From NCBI GenBank assembly GCA_903867855.1, contig CAIPTA010000063.1:1-53905 (forward strand): a DNA stretch of 53,905 nt, in the 5' to 3' direction. A program made the translations under genes and the position numbers. Shown here in pieces: positions 15,227-23,087 of this stretch (within the stretch, counting starts at the first letter, position 1; every line of letters starts with the position of its first letter). The notes beneath the pieces are model-generated. The model searched no databases. It saw only the letters and a program-made list of their open reading frames with translations, and had not been told where the DNA came from. This DNA comes from Oligoflexia bacterium. Its GTDB lineage: Bacteria; Bdellovibrionota; UBA1018; CAIPTA01.

Positions 15227-15951
15227 AAATTTTAAGCTTACTAGTATTGGCATTCCTCCTTGGGAGTTCTTCGTACGCGAGTATGGGTAATGAGGGCGGT
15301 CACGGAGGCGACCCTTATTCGATGGAATTTACTATGATCGGCGAGGCACTTTCTGCAAAGCTCGCAAAGGAGCAGGCCAATAATCCGGGAATTTTTCTGA
15401 AGTGGAAATTTACTGCGGATAGCTTCAAGCAGGCCGTAGAAACAGTTCGAGTAACTTCGGCCGAGGGATCGGAAGTTATTTTACGCGGACAAGTGGTAGA
15501 TGCGATTAACGACAGCACTCAAAACTTGATTCAAGTGAACCGCACTCGTTGGCGCGAAGATGATATCCAGGCGAGAACAAAGCTAGTGTTACACGAGTAC
15601 TTTGGCATCCTAGGCGTAGAGCGAGATCGCTATGAGGCGAGCATTGAATTTTCCGATTTTGCCATTCGTGCGAGCCGTGAAATCGTCACAGCTAGTGTGG
15701 CAGGCACCTATATGGTGAATTTATTTTATGGCCATGCCCTCAGTATTCCTTCTATCGATAGCCCAACGATTTGCGATAGCGCTTCACCGAAGCTAGCCAA
15801 TGCTTTGGCTGCAGCAACCACTGAGGCCGAAGGCCAATGTAGAATTAGCGGCAAAAATAACTGTGAGTTAGTAAATACCTCTTATACAGAAAGCTTTAGC
15901 ACCACAGCGATCGGTATGCGTTATTGTGAAGTGCTCGTGATCATGAAGTGA
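15223..15951 (+). CDS. Secreted protein with HEYxGxLGVE motif and four-cysteine module (2)
   Basis: 242 residues with signal peptide KILSLLVLAFLLGSSSYA. Just after it comes the MGNEGGHGGDPYSMEF segment. At ~125-140 there is LVLHEYFGILGVERDRYEAS; the HE pair recalls metallopeptidases but there is no HExxH, so activity should not be assumed. Residues 184-235 carry C-x21-C-x7-C-x20-C (CDSAS..., EAEGQC, KNNC, IGMRYC), the same spacing as the protein at 13088-13432, with 13 of 52 positions identical including CD, EA, CR and IG. Coupled to the TIGR02147 gene by a 4-base overlap. Function unknown. Confidence 0.75.
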   Translation: MKILSLLVLAFLLGSSSYASMGNEGGHGGDPYSMEFTMIGEALSAKLAKEQANNPGIFLKWKFTADSFKQAVETVRVTSAEGSEVILRGQVVDAINDSTQNLIQVNRTRWREDDIQARTKLVLHEYFGILGVERDRYEASIEFSDFAIRASREIVTASVAGTYMVNLFYGHALSIPSIDSPTICDSASPKLANALAAATTEAEGQCRISGKNNCELVNTSYTESFSTTAIGMRYCEVLVIMK

Positions 15952-15954
15952 GCT

Positions 15955-16325
15955 TTATCTTGCCATTAGGTCTTGGACGAAAGCTCTTAAAAGATCACGG
16001 CTAAGTTCTGCTGGCCGTGGAATACAAAGCTTCTGATATTTGTGAGCTCGCCAGAGGTAAGGCTTTCAAGATACCCAACTCGCGAGTGTGTTACAGGGTC
16101 AATTCCGCCCACGTACTTAATTTCAAAATGTATTTCCTGGAGCATGCCACCTAGCGTTTCGCCGCAGCCATCGCACGCTCCGGCACCATTATAAACCATA
16201 GCCAGTTTTGATTCGGCAAAGCTAAGGTTGGATAATAATAAGAGCAGAAAAAAAATTACGTGCTGATTCCGAGCCTGGTCAGAGCCTTTGTGGCGAGTTC
16301 CACTCCCGCCACTTCTTCTTCCCAA
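15955..16325 (-). pseudogene. Decayed small gene, exported BPL_N-like protein
   Basis: The open frame 16325-15987 lacks a usable start: its first codon is TTG deep inside kefB. A signal-peptide-like run (IFFLLLLLSNLSFA) begins just after the kefB stop but has no ATG, GTG or TTG; the only in-frame ATG comes after it. The mature-like part, LAMVYNGAGACDGCGETLGGML, recalls the start of BPL_N (biotin-ligase N-terminal, amidotransferase-like) proteins, but those are far longer. The frame stops at TTTTAA; removing two T would continue LRAFVQDLMAR to a stop at 15955, 4 bases from the convergent stop at 15951. Start and end both look damaged; homopolymer assembly errors (8 A at 16248-16255) are an alternative. 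Confidence 0.4.
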
Positions 16326-17923
16326 ACGATATCATCCGCGCCTAAAGAAAGTAGGCTATCGCGATCACTCATATATTTTACGCGCATCACGATCGGGAGA
16401 TCAGAGCGAATTTGTTTTACCTTTCGCACAAGAGCACGCATCGACACCGGATCTGGAATGGTTACTACTAGCAGCGCGGCTGTTTTTAGATGTGCCGCCT
16501 CCATTACGATCATCGAGGCTGAATCACCGTAGATGGCGTGTTGCTTATCTGCCTTCAGTTTTTGAATCGCCTTATAGTTGAGATCCACTACCACAACGAT
16601 CAAACCAGAATCTTGTAGCGCTTTTGTTACCGCAGATCCTGTTGGACCATAACCACATACGATCACATGATCTTTGATGTCTTGCTTGGCCTCATCCTCG
16701 CGCTCACGCTCGAGAATTTGCCTTTTGGAAACATGATATCGAGAAACCCACTTGGTATGGTTCATCCACGAAAAGCTCTTCTTCAGGCTTGGGATTAGAC
16801 GAAGCAAATAGGGAGTGGCTACTATCGAAAGAACCGCATTGCCTAAAAGTAGCTGATAGGTTCCCACAGAGATCAGGGAATATTTTCTCGCAGCAAGAAG
16901 AAGTAGGAAGCCGAATTCACCCACCTGCGCCAGTGCAATGGCAATAAATACTGTGATCTTGGCCTGATAACGAAAGGCAAAGCCGATCGCCATCATAATG
17001 GTGAACTTCAAGAGAATGATAAAGATGAGACCCAAAATCAGGGCCGGCATTTTGTGCGCAAAGAAAGCACAGTCGAGGAGCATCCCCACGCTCACAAAGA
17101 AGATGGCGCTAAAGGCATCTTTCAGCGGTAAAATTTCTGAGGCAGCTTGGTTGCCAAAATCGCTTTCGCTCACGATGAGTCCGGCAAGGAAGGCTCCCAG
17201 CGCAAGGCTCAAGCCCAGGCTGCTTGCTATACTAGCAATACCGAAGGCAATACTGAGCACGGCGATAGAGAAGAGTTCTTTGCTATGAGCATGAGCCACG
17301 TAGCGCAAAAACTTCGGCACAATAATTCGCGCCGTAGAATAAAGTAAAACCAAGTAGATCAACATTTTGCTCACGGCGAGCAAGATTTCATGATGGCCTT
17401 GGCTTTGTCCGCCTGCGAGCAGGGGAATGAAAACGAGGATTGGCACCGAGAGCACATCTTGAAAGAGTAGTATTCCAGTGCTCACATTGCCGTGAGTGGA
17501 TCCCACTTCGCCCCGTTCAGCGAGTAGCTTAAGCACCACGACGGTGGAGGAGATTCCCACGGTGAGGCCCCAAATAATGCTTTCTGGGAGCGCCCAGTGG
17601 AAGAGTGGCGCCAGCAGCATCGCCACTGCTACGGTGGATAGTAGGAGCGCAGTGCCGCCTAAGGTGGCCACATACTTTACTCGCAATAGCTGCTGGATCG
17701 AGAGTTCGGCTCCGATAGTGAACATCAAGAGACCAATACCCAGCTCCGCAAGAATTTCTACGTTTTCATAGGGCACAAGCTTCAGTGCGCTTGGGCCAAT
17801 CAAAATGCCAGCGAGGATGAAACCGATGATGGTGGGTTGTTTGAGGCGCAATAAAATGCTGGCGCTAATAAGCGCCGCAGTTAAAACGACCACAATAGAA
17901 ACTAAGGGAGACGCGCTATGCAT
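16256..17923 (-). CDS. Kef-type cation:proton antiporter with RCK domain
   Basis: 555 residues. About 380 residues of hydrophobic CPA2 antiporter (opening MHSASPLVSIVVVLTAALISASILL-type helices, with QPTIIGFILAGILIGP and LSLALGAFLAGLIVSESDF) are followed by a basic linker and a TrkA_N/RCK nucleotide-binding domain (DHVIVCGYGPTGSAV, Rossmann GxGxxG). This is the KefB/KefC/YbaL architecture: K+ or Na+ exchange for H+ gated by a cytoplasmic NAD(H)-type ligand. There is no separate KefF/KefG partner. It starts 3 bases after the helicase stop, so it is probably transcribed with rhlE. Confidence 0.9.
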   Translation of the reverse strand: MHSASPLVSIVVVLTAALISASILLRLKQPTIIGFILAGILIGPSALKLVPYENVEILAELGIGLLMFTIGAELSIQQLLRVKYVATLGGTALLLSTVAVAMLLAPLFHWALPESIIWGLTVGISSTVVVLKLLAERGEVGSTHGNVSTGILLFQDVLSVPILVFIPLLAGGQSQGHHEILLAVSKMLIYLVLLYSTARIIVPKFLRYVAHAHSKELFSIAVLSIAFGIASIASSLGLSLALGAFLAGLIVSESDFGNQAASEILPLKDAFSAIFFVSVGMLLDCAFFAHKMPALILGLIFIILLKFTIMMAIGFAFRYQAKITVFIAIALAQVGEFGFLLLLAARKYSLISVGTYQLLLGNAVLSIVATPYLLRLIPSLKKSFSWMNHTKWVSRYHVSKRQILEREREDEAKQDIKDHVIVCGYGPTGSAVTKALQDSGLIVVVVDLNYKAIQKLKADKQHAIYGDSASMIVMEAAHLKTAALLVVTIPDPVSMRALVRKVKQIRSDLPIVMRVKYMSDRDSLLSLGADDIVWEEEVAGVELATKALTRLGIST

Positions 17924-17926
17924 CTC

Positions 17927-19612
17927 TTATTCTTTTTTCGCCCCAAAAAGAGCGGTAACTTTCGAACTAATTTTTTTAATAATCGCAGGGCCAGCTGCTT
18001 TCCGTTTGCCGGGCTTGGAGGCCTTGAATCGGGCACTGTGGGCGCTTTCCAATTCTTGCATTTCCGCATCGCTGCGATTCTTGGGCTTGCCCGTTTTCAT
18101 GCAATAAATGATTGGATTGCCAGTGAGGGGCGATGGCATATCCGCTGGAGCCACGAAAGGCTCGCGCGGGCCACGGTGATCACGGCGAGGGCGATTATTA
18201 TCGCGATCTCTTGGGTGATTGCCGCGTGGGTGACGTTCATTGCGATGACGTGGCTCATTGGGCGCAGCATTCACTGGTGCGCCGTCTGTAGCTGCTGGAT
18301 GAGGAGCACGTGGCGGACGGGCTTCACGCGGCTCTCTTGGCTCTCTCGGTGGACGCGCTTCGCGGTGGTCGCGGCGTGGGCCACGGTCGCGAGAGTGTCC
18401 GCGATCATTGCGCTGACCATGAGGAGCTGGAGCTGCATCTTCTTCGTCTTCGCGGCCATCAAAGTTGCGGTTTGGAAATTTTAGGTCTTTCGGCATGTCT
18501 TCCTCGTTTAACCAATCAGTCGGAATTTTTGCCGACAGAAATTCTTCAATACGCACTTGGTTCATGGCGTCTTCACCGCTTGGAATGGAAACAGCGATTC
18601 CCGATTTTCCAGCGCGCGCTGTGCGACCAATGCGATGCACGTAGGTGGCGGCCTCTTCGGGGAGGTGATAGTTCACCACGAGGGCCACATCATCGATATC
18701 AAGCCCGCGAGAGGCAACGTCGGTGGCAACGAGTGCACGGTATTTACCCTGCTTAAAGCCTTGAATGATTTTGTTGCGCTTCTCTTGGCGCATGAGGCTC
18801 GATAGGCCTTCAGCAGGAATGCCGTTGAGGCGAAGGAGTTCGGCAACCCAGGGCACTCGCTCTTTATAATTTACAAAGATGATCATGCTGCCATCTTTAT
18901 TGTGCTTATTGATCACAGCAACTAAAGCGGCTGGCTTTTCATTTTCGCCTACATGATAAATGAGCTGGTCGATTTTGTCGGCCGTCATCTGATCGCGAGA
19001 AACGTTCACTTCTTGTGGGTTCGCCCCAAATTCATAGAGCATATTCAGCACAGTGAAATTCATCGTGGCGCTGAACACAAGGATCTGGCGCTTCTGATTA
19101 ATCTTCTCTAGCAAATATTGCATGTCTTTCACAAAGCCCATGTCGAACATGCGGTCTGCTTCGTCGAACACGAGAATTTCTACGCGCGAGAGATCGAGGG
19201 CGCGTTCTTTAAAGAGATCGATGAGACGTCCGGGAGTGCCGGTGATAATTCGTGCGCCATTTTGCAGAGCGCGGATTTGATCTTCAGAGCTCATGCCACC
19301 CACCACGCTCACAGTAGGGAGATTCATATCCTTCGCGAGCTTATTGGCTTCCACTTGAATTTGCTGGGCGAGTTCGCGCGTGGGAGCTAAGCAAAGCGCG
19401 AGGCTTCCCTCAGGGAGTTCGCTCATGCGGTGAATGGTAGGAATCAAAAAGGCTGCTGTTTTTCCGGTGCCTGTGCGGGAGAGGCCCGATACATCGCCAC
19501 CAGCGAGAGCTAGGGGCAGAATCGCTGCCTGAATATCAGAGGGCTCTTGAAAGCCCATCGCGGCGATATTGGCTAACAAAGTTGGGTTCAGAGGAAAATC
19601 ATTAAATGGCAT
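17927..19612 (-). CDS. rhlE: DEAD-box ATP-dependent RNA helicase, RhlE-like
   Basis: 561 residues from ATG 19612. A promoter at 19633-19661 excludes the longer frame to 19681. Helicase motifs in order: Q motif GFQEPSDIQ, I SRTGTGKT, Ia PTRELAQQ, Ib TPGRLID, II DEAD, III SAT, IV MIIFVNYK, V ATDVASRGLDI, VI HRIGRTARAG. After ~395 there is a low-complexity basic tail with R, H, P, D and repeated PREPRE, then a Lys-rich end, as in helicases acting on ribosomal or cold-shocked RNA. It unwinds RNA in the cytoplasm. The name rhlE is by resemblance. Confidence 0.92.
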   Translation of the reverse strand: MPFNDFPLNPTLLANIAAMGFQEPSDIQAAILPLALAGGDVSGLSRTGTGKTAAFLIPTIHRMSELPEGSLALCLAPTRELAQQIQVEANKLAKDMNLPTVSVVGGMSSEDQIRALQNGARIITGTPGRLIDLFKERALDLSRVEILVFDEADRMFDMGFVKDMQYLLEKINQKRQILVFSATMNFTVLNMLYEFGANPQEVNVSRDQMTADKIDQLIYHVGENEKPAALVAVINKHNKDGSMIIFVNYKERVPWVAELLRLNGIPAEGLSSLMRQEKRNKIIQGFKQGKYRALVATDVASRGLDIDDVALVVNYHLPEEAATYVHRIGRTARAGKSGIAVSIPSGEDAMNQVRIEEFLSAKIPTDWLNEEDMPKDLKFPNRNFDGREDEEDAAPAPHGQRNDRGHSRDRGPRRDHREARPPREPREPREARPPRAPHPAATDGAPVNAAPNEPRHRNERHPRGNHPRDRDNNRPRRDHRGPREPFVAPADMPSPLTGNPIIYCMKTGKPKNRSDAEMQELESAHSARFKASKPGKRKAAGPAIIKKISSKVTALFGAKKE

Positions 19613-19632
19613 AGTTGGTTTCGCTTTCAGGG

Positions 19633-19661
19633 CACAATAACGCGGGGCAGAATGCGCGTCA
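19633..19661 (-). promoter_or_regulatory. Sigma-70 promoter for rhlE-kef
   Basis: Minus strand: TTGACG (19661-19656), 17 bases, TATTGT (19638-19633). Transcription would begin near 19626, about 14 bases before the rhlE ATG at 19612. Confidence 0.5.
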
Positions 19662-19696
19662 AGCTTTCTCCTTGCTTTCATAGGGGAATCGAGATT

Positions 19697-19720
19697 TTCT
19701 GTAGCATGAAAATTACAGAA
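19697..19720. promoter_or_regulatory. Inverted repeat in front of phhB
   Basis: TTCTGTA (19697-19703) and TACAGAA (19714-19720), a perfect 7-bp dyad around 10 bases, sits just upstream of the ribosome site GGGAG. It could be an operator or an mRNA hairpin. Only one copy was seen. Confidence 0.35.
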
Positions 19721-19734
19721 GACGGGAGTACTTT

Positions 19735-20010
19735 ATGCGCGCTTTAACAGATTCAGAGATTGCAAAAGAATTGGCGGCTGTGCCTGCTTGGCATTTGCAC
19801 GGAAAAGAGATCGTGCGTGAGTGGACATTGCCGCGCTTCCTAGATGCCATTGCCTTCGTGAGCAAGGTGGCCGTTCTAGCTGAGAAGGAGGATCACCATC
19901 CAGATATATTGATTCGCTACAATAAAGTGCAATTGCGACTCAGCACCCACGATGCCGATGGCCTCTCTGAGCGGGATTTTCGTTTCGCTAAGCTCTCTGA
20001 TTCTCTCTAA
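19735..20010 (+). CDS. phhB: 4a-hydroxytetrahydrobiopterin dehydratase (PhhB/PCD)
   Basis: 91 residues, the usual size. The signature EKEDHHPDI with following Y, LRLSTHD and GLSERDF contains the catalytic histidines. It dehydrates the carbinolamine of tetrahydrobiopterin for aromatic amino acid hydroxylase recycling. No phhA gene is in the window; free-standing PCDs also serve molybdopterin or other pterin roles. GACGGGAG precedes the ATG. The stop codon shares its last base with the start of the next gene (TAATG). Confidence 0.92.
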   Translation: MRALTDSEIAKELAAVPAWHLHGKEIVREWTLPRFLDAIAFVSKVAVLAEKEDHHPDILIRYNKVQLRLSTHDADGLSERDFRFAKLSDSL

Positions 20011-21914
20011 TGCTTACCCTTCTTTTTTTAACGCTTATCAACCTTTTTAACTATTTAGACCGCTATATCCTGGCGGCACTTCTGCCGGCTATAAAAAAGG
20101 AAATGGGCTTTTCCGATGCCAAGCTCGGCTTTCTGGCCACCGCCTTTATGATCATGTATTTCCTCATTTCGCCCCTATTCGGCTGGCTAGGCGACCGCCG
20201 CCGGCGCACCGGAGTGATGGCGAGTGGGGTGGCAATCTGGAGCGTGGCAACGGCTCTCTCCGGGATGGGCATGAGCTATATGGCTCTATTGTTTGCCCGC
20301 TTTGGTGTTGGGGTTGGCGAGGCGGGCTATGCCACGATTAGTCCGGCAGTGCTGAGTGATCTCTTTCCCAAAGAAAAGCGCGGGAAGATATTTGCAATTT
20401 TCTTTATGGCGATCCCGGTAGGAAGTGCGCTGGGGTATTTGTTAGGTGGAGTTCTAGAGAGCAAATTCGGCTGGCGCCATGCCTTTCTCTTTGCGGGACT
20501 GCCCGGACTGCTTTTAGCCCTAGGATTATTCTTTTTGCCAGATCCGCCGCGCGGCCGCTTCGATGGCGAAGTTACGGAAAGTCTATCTTTGTCCAAGGCC
20601 TATAGGGTGCTGGCCGCGAATATGTCGTACGTATTCACTGTATTGGGCTATTGCGCCTATACTTTTGTGCTTGGCGGAATCGCCGTTTGGGTGCCTTCCT
20701 ACATGGAGCGCTACCTTTCGGTGACTGCGGCTAAGGGAAATATTCTCTTCGGGGGGATCACCGTAGTTACAGGCTTCGCGGGCACCATTATCGGTGGGGC
20801 ATGGGCAGATCGCTGGGAAGCTGCCAGCGCAGACGCTTACTTAAAGCTCTCCGCACTCTCCATGATTTTGGCGCTCCCAATATATGTATTGTTGCTTGGC
20901 GCTGCGAACTTTAGCGTTTTCTGCGGCCTACTCGTTGTGCTGCAGTTTTTATTTTTTCTTTCTACGAGTCCGATCAATGCGCAGATCGTGAACTGTGTGC
21001 CTGTGGCGGTGAGGGCAACAGCGAGTGCTGCAGCCATTTTTTGTATTCATCTATTTGGTGATGCTATTTCGCCTTCTTTGGTTGGGGCGATTTCAGATCA
21101 TTCGAATTTGAAGCTTGGATTAAGCATTTTTTCCTTTTTTATTTTTCTTTCTGCTCTCCTGTGGTGGACAAAGGTGATCCTCCACTTCTCGGCTCAGGCT
21201 TGGCCAAAGGGCGCGATGAAGCTGCCTAGTTTGCAGTGCCATCGGGGATTTCATTTGTCCGGAGCGCAGGAAAATACCCTGGAAGCCTTTCGTTTGGCCA
21301 AGAAAGAAGGTGCGGCGATGGTGGAGCTCGATGTGCATCTTTCGGGGGATGGGCAAGTAGTAGTTGTGCACGATAATGATATCGCTCGCATCAGCGGTCG
21401 TCAGGGCCTCGTAGCTTCGATGACGGCTGCTGAGCTGAAGGCAGCGGCTAAGGTGCCACTTTTGCGAGAGGTGCTTCTGGATTCCGATTGTCCACAGTTT
21501 GTGAATATCGAGGTGAAGTCGAGTCGGGCAGGCACAGACGGCCTAGAATTAGCGGTGGCGAATCTGGTGAGGGAGCTAGGCGCGGAGGGACGGGTGCTAT
21601 TCTCTTCTTTTAATCCCTTGGTACTATATCGCCTGGCAAGGCTGTGCCCGATGGTGCCTCGTGCGCTGTTAGTTAGCGGTGAACGAACTAAAGAAAATGC
21701 GTTTTATTTACGCCGAATGCTTCTGGCCTTCCTGGCTCGCCCGCACATGTTGAATTTAGAGCAAAGTATGTATACCGAGGCTTTGGCTGCGGCCCTGCAT
21801 GCCAGGGGAGTTCCTGTGGCCCTTTGGACCTTAAAAAGCTCCGTTGAGGCAAAAAAACTCTTGGCTCGCGGTGCAGTTAGTATTATCTCAGACGATACGG
21901 AGATTCTTGCTTGA
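20010..21914 (+). CDS. MFS transporter fused to glycerophosphodiester phosphodiesterase
   Basis: 634 residues in one frame. Residues 1-~395 are a twelve-helix major facilitator of the Spinster-like type (NLFNYLDRYILAALLPAI, GWLGDRRRRTGVM, LFARFGVGVGEAGYATISPA, DLFPKEKRGK). Residues ~407-634 are a GDPD domain with the catalytic set H411 (CHRGF), E421 (ENT), E439 and D441 (ELDVHLSGDG), H454 (VHDND), then VNIEVKS and FSSFNP. GDPD enzymes split glycerophosphodiesters into glycerol-3-phosphate and an alcohol. With twelve helices both ends are cytoplasmic, so the enzyme would meet whatever the transporter brings in. Starts one base inside the phhB stop and overlaps the HAD gene in TTGA. Confidence 0.85.
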   Translation: MLTLLFLTLINLFNYLDRYILAALLPAIKKEMGFSDAKLGFLATAFMIMYFLISPLFGWLGDRRRRTGVMASGVAIWSVATALSGMGMSYMALLFARFGVGVGEAGYATISPAVLSDLFPKEKRGKIFAIFFMAIPVGSALGYLLGGVLESKFGWRHAFLFAGLPGLLLALGLFFLPDPPRGRFDGEVTESLSLSKAYRVLAANMSYVFTVLGYCAYTFVLGGIAVWVPSYMERYLSVTAAKGNILFGGITVVTGFAGTIIGGAWADRWEAASADAYLKLSALSMILALPIYVLLLGAANFSVFCGLLVVLQFLFFLSTSPINAQIVNCVPVAVRATASAAAIFCIHLFGDAISPSLVGAISDHSNLKLGLSIFSFFIFLSALLWWTKVILHFSAQAWPKGAMKLPSLQCHRGFHLSGAQENTLEAFRLAKKEGAAMVELDVHLSGDGQVVVVHDNDIARISGRQGLVASMTAAELKAAAKVPLLREVLLDSDCPQFVNIEVKSSRAGTDGLELAVANLVRELGAEGRVLFSSFNPLVLYRLARLCPMVPRALLVSGERTKENAFYLRRMLLAFLARPHMLNLEQSMYTEALAAALHARGVPVALWTLKSSVEAKKLLARGAVSIISDDTEILA

Positions 21915-22738
21915 AACATCTACCCCATAGTTCTACCTCAAAAAAATCACTGCATCCCTGGATCGAAACCACCAAATTCGAGGAAATGGATAGTAAGCTT
22001 TTGCTCAGAGAAATTCTCGCGAAAGTGAAGGAAAAAGTGAATGCGAGAATTCGCCATGGCGGCAAGCCGGTGAAGGTTGTGTTCGATCTTGATTCCACTA
22101 TTTTTGATGTGAAGCCACGATCACTAAGAATCTTAAAAGAGTTTGCTGCCACAAAAGAGGCGCGAGCAATTTCATCCGCTCTCTGCGAATGGACAAAGGA
22201 TCTTCGTGCTCACCGTCTGGTATACACTCTCGAAGAAAGCGCGCTCGCGAATAATATGCCGAAGGATCCTCGCGCCGACGAATTTATGAAAGAGGCGTTT
22301 CGTTTCTGGCGGAAACGTTTTTTTTCTGATGCCTATTTGCTGGAAGATCATCCCACGGCTGGTGCGGTGGATTATGCCCACGCGATCGTGGATGCAGGTG
22401 CAGTGGCCGTTTACCTCACGGGGCGCGATTGGCCGGGGATGGGGCGCGGCACGCAAACCATGCTCCGCCATTGGGGCTTCCCGATTGATCATGGTGCTGG
22501 TGAGTTGCTGATGAAGCCTAATGCCGGGATTGATGATTCTGAATATAAGGATTCCGCCCTAAGAGATTTGCGAATCCACTCTGAAGCGGTGGCCTTCTTT
22601 GATAATGAACCGGCCAATTTTGTGGTTTTCGAAAAGAATTTTCCCGATGCTCATTTGGTATTTTTCTACTCCAACTGCTCCACAAAAGAAGCAAGCTCGG
22701 TGAAGAAAATTTATCGCATTGAAAATTTCTTAATGTAA
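21911..22738 (+). CDS. HAD-superfamily hydrolase
   Basis: 275 residues from TTG 21911 (overlapping the previous stop); ATG 21986 would give 250 residues and is the alternative. HAD motifs: I VVFDLDSTIFDV (nucleophile Asp and acid Asp), II VYLTGRDW, III lysine in LLMKPN, IV AFFDNEPANF. The cap between I and II is helical and charged. It should be a soluble phosphatase or phosphotransferase; the substrate is not evident. Its coupling to the MFS-GDPD fusion makes a released phosphate ester such as glycerol-3-phosphate one possible substrate, by context only. Confidence 0.8.
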   Translation: MKHLPHSSTSKKSLHPWIETTKFEEMDSKLLLREILAKVKEKVNARIRHGGKPVKVVFDLDSTIFDVKPRSLRILKEFAATKEARAISSALCEWTKDLRAHRLVYTLEESALANNMPKDPRADEFMKEAFRFWRKRFFSDAYLLEDHPTAGAVDYAHAIVDAGAVAVYLTGRDWPGMGRGTQTMLRHWGFPIDHGAGELLMKPNAGIDDSEYKDSALRDLRIHSEAVAFFDNEPANFVVFEKNFPDAHLVFFYSNCSTKEASSVKKIYRIENFLM

Positions 22739-23087
22739 ATAGAATTTGTGGTTTCTTGGCCGCTTGGCGCAGAAATCAGGTACAGTGTGGGTCTGCTCAC
22801 TTCGGCAAATTCTTGACGAAATTTCATTTTTAAAAATATTTTTCCCATCACCTTTTCAGTGTAGAGGCTCGCTAAATCACTGATCCCACGAGAGTTTTAA
22901 ATGATTGTTAAGACGAGATTCGTTTTTGCATCTAGCACTTCGCGCATGACGGAAGTTTGACAGCCCTAGGGGTGCATGTTAGCGTTTTTATAGGTGGCGG
23001 GGGATTTTGTTTACTCAAAAAAATCCTAAAATTACGAAGCAAATTTCCGATTTTTTCGGAAGCAATCTTACCCAGGAGGGATAGGAT
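22739..23087. other. Intergenic region upstream of the sigma-54 activator gene
   Basis: A 349-base AT-rich stretch without a gene. A TTGACG at about 22815 has an A/T-rich run at -10 distance (weak sigma-70 candidate), and a small dyad TTCCGA-TTTTT-TCGGAA (23045-23061) lies before the ribosome site AGGAGGG (23074-23080). No -24/-12 element was found, so the activator does not appear to drive itself through sigma-54. Confidence 0.5.

Noticed and set aside
15595-15640. Zinc metallopeptidase site in the secreted protein at 15223
   Set aside because: The HEYFG sequence is not HExxH and no third ligand pattern was recognised.
17918-18756. Long plus-strand frames opposite the helicase tail
   Set aside because: They are antisense shadows of the arginine-rich low-complexity C-terminus of the DEAD-box gene.
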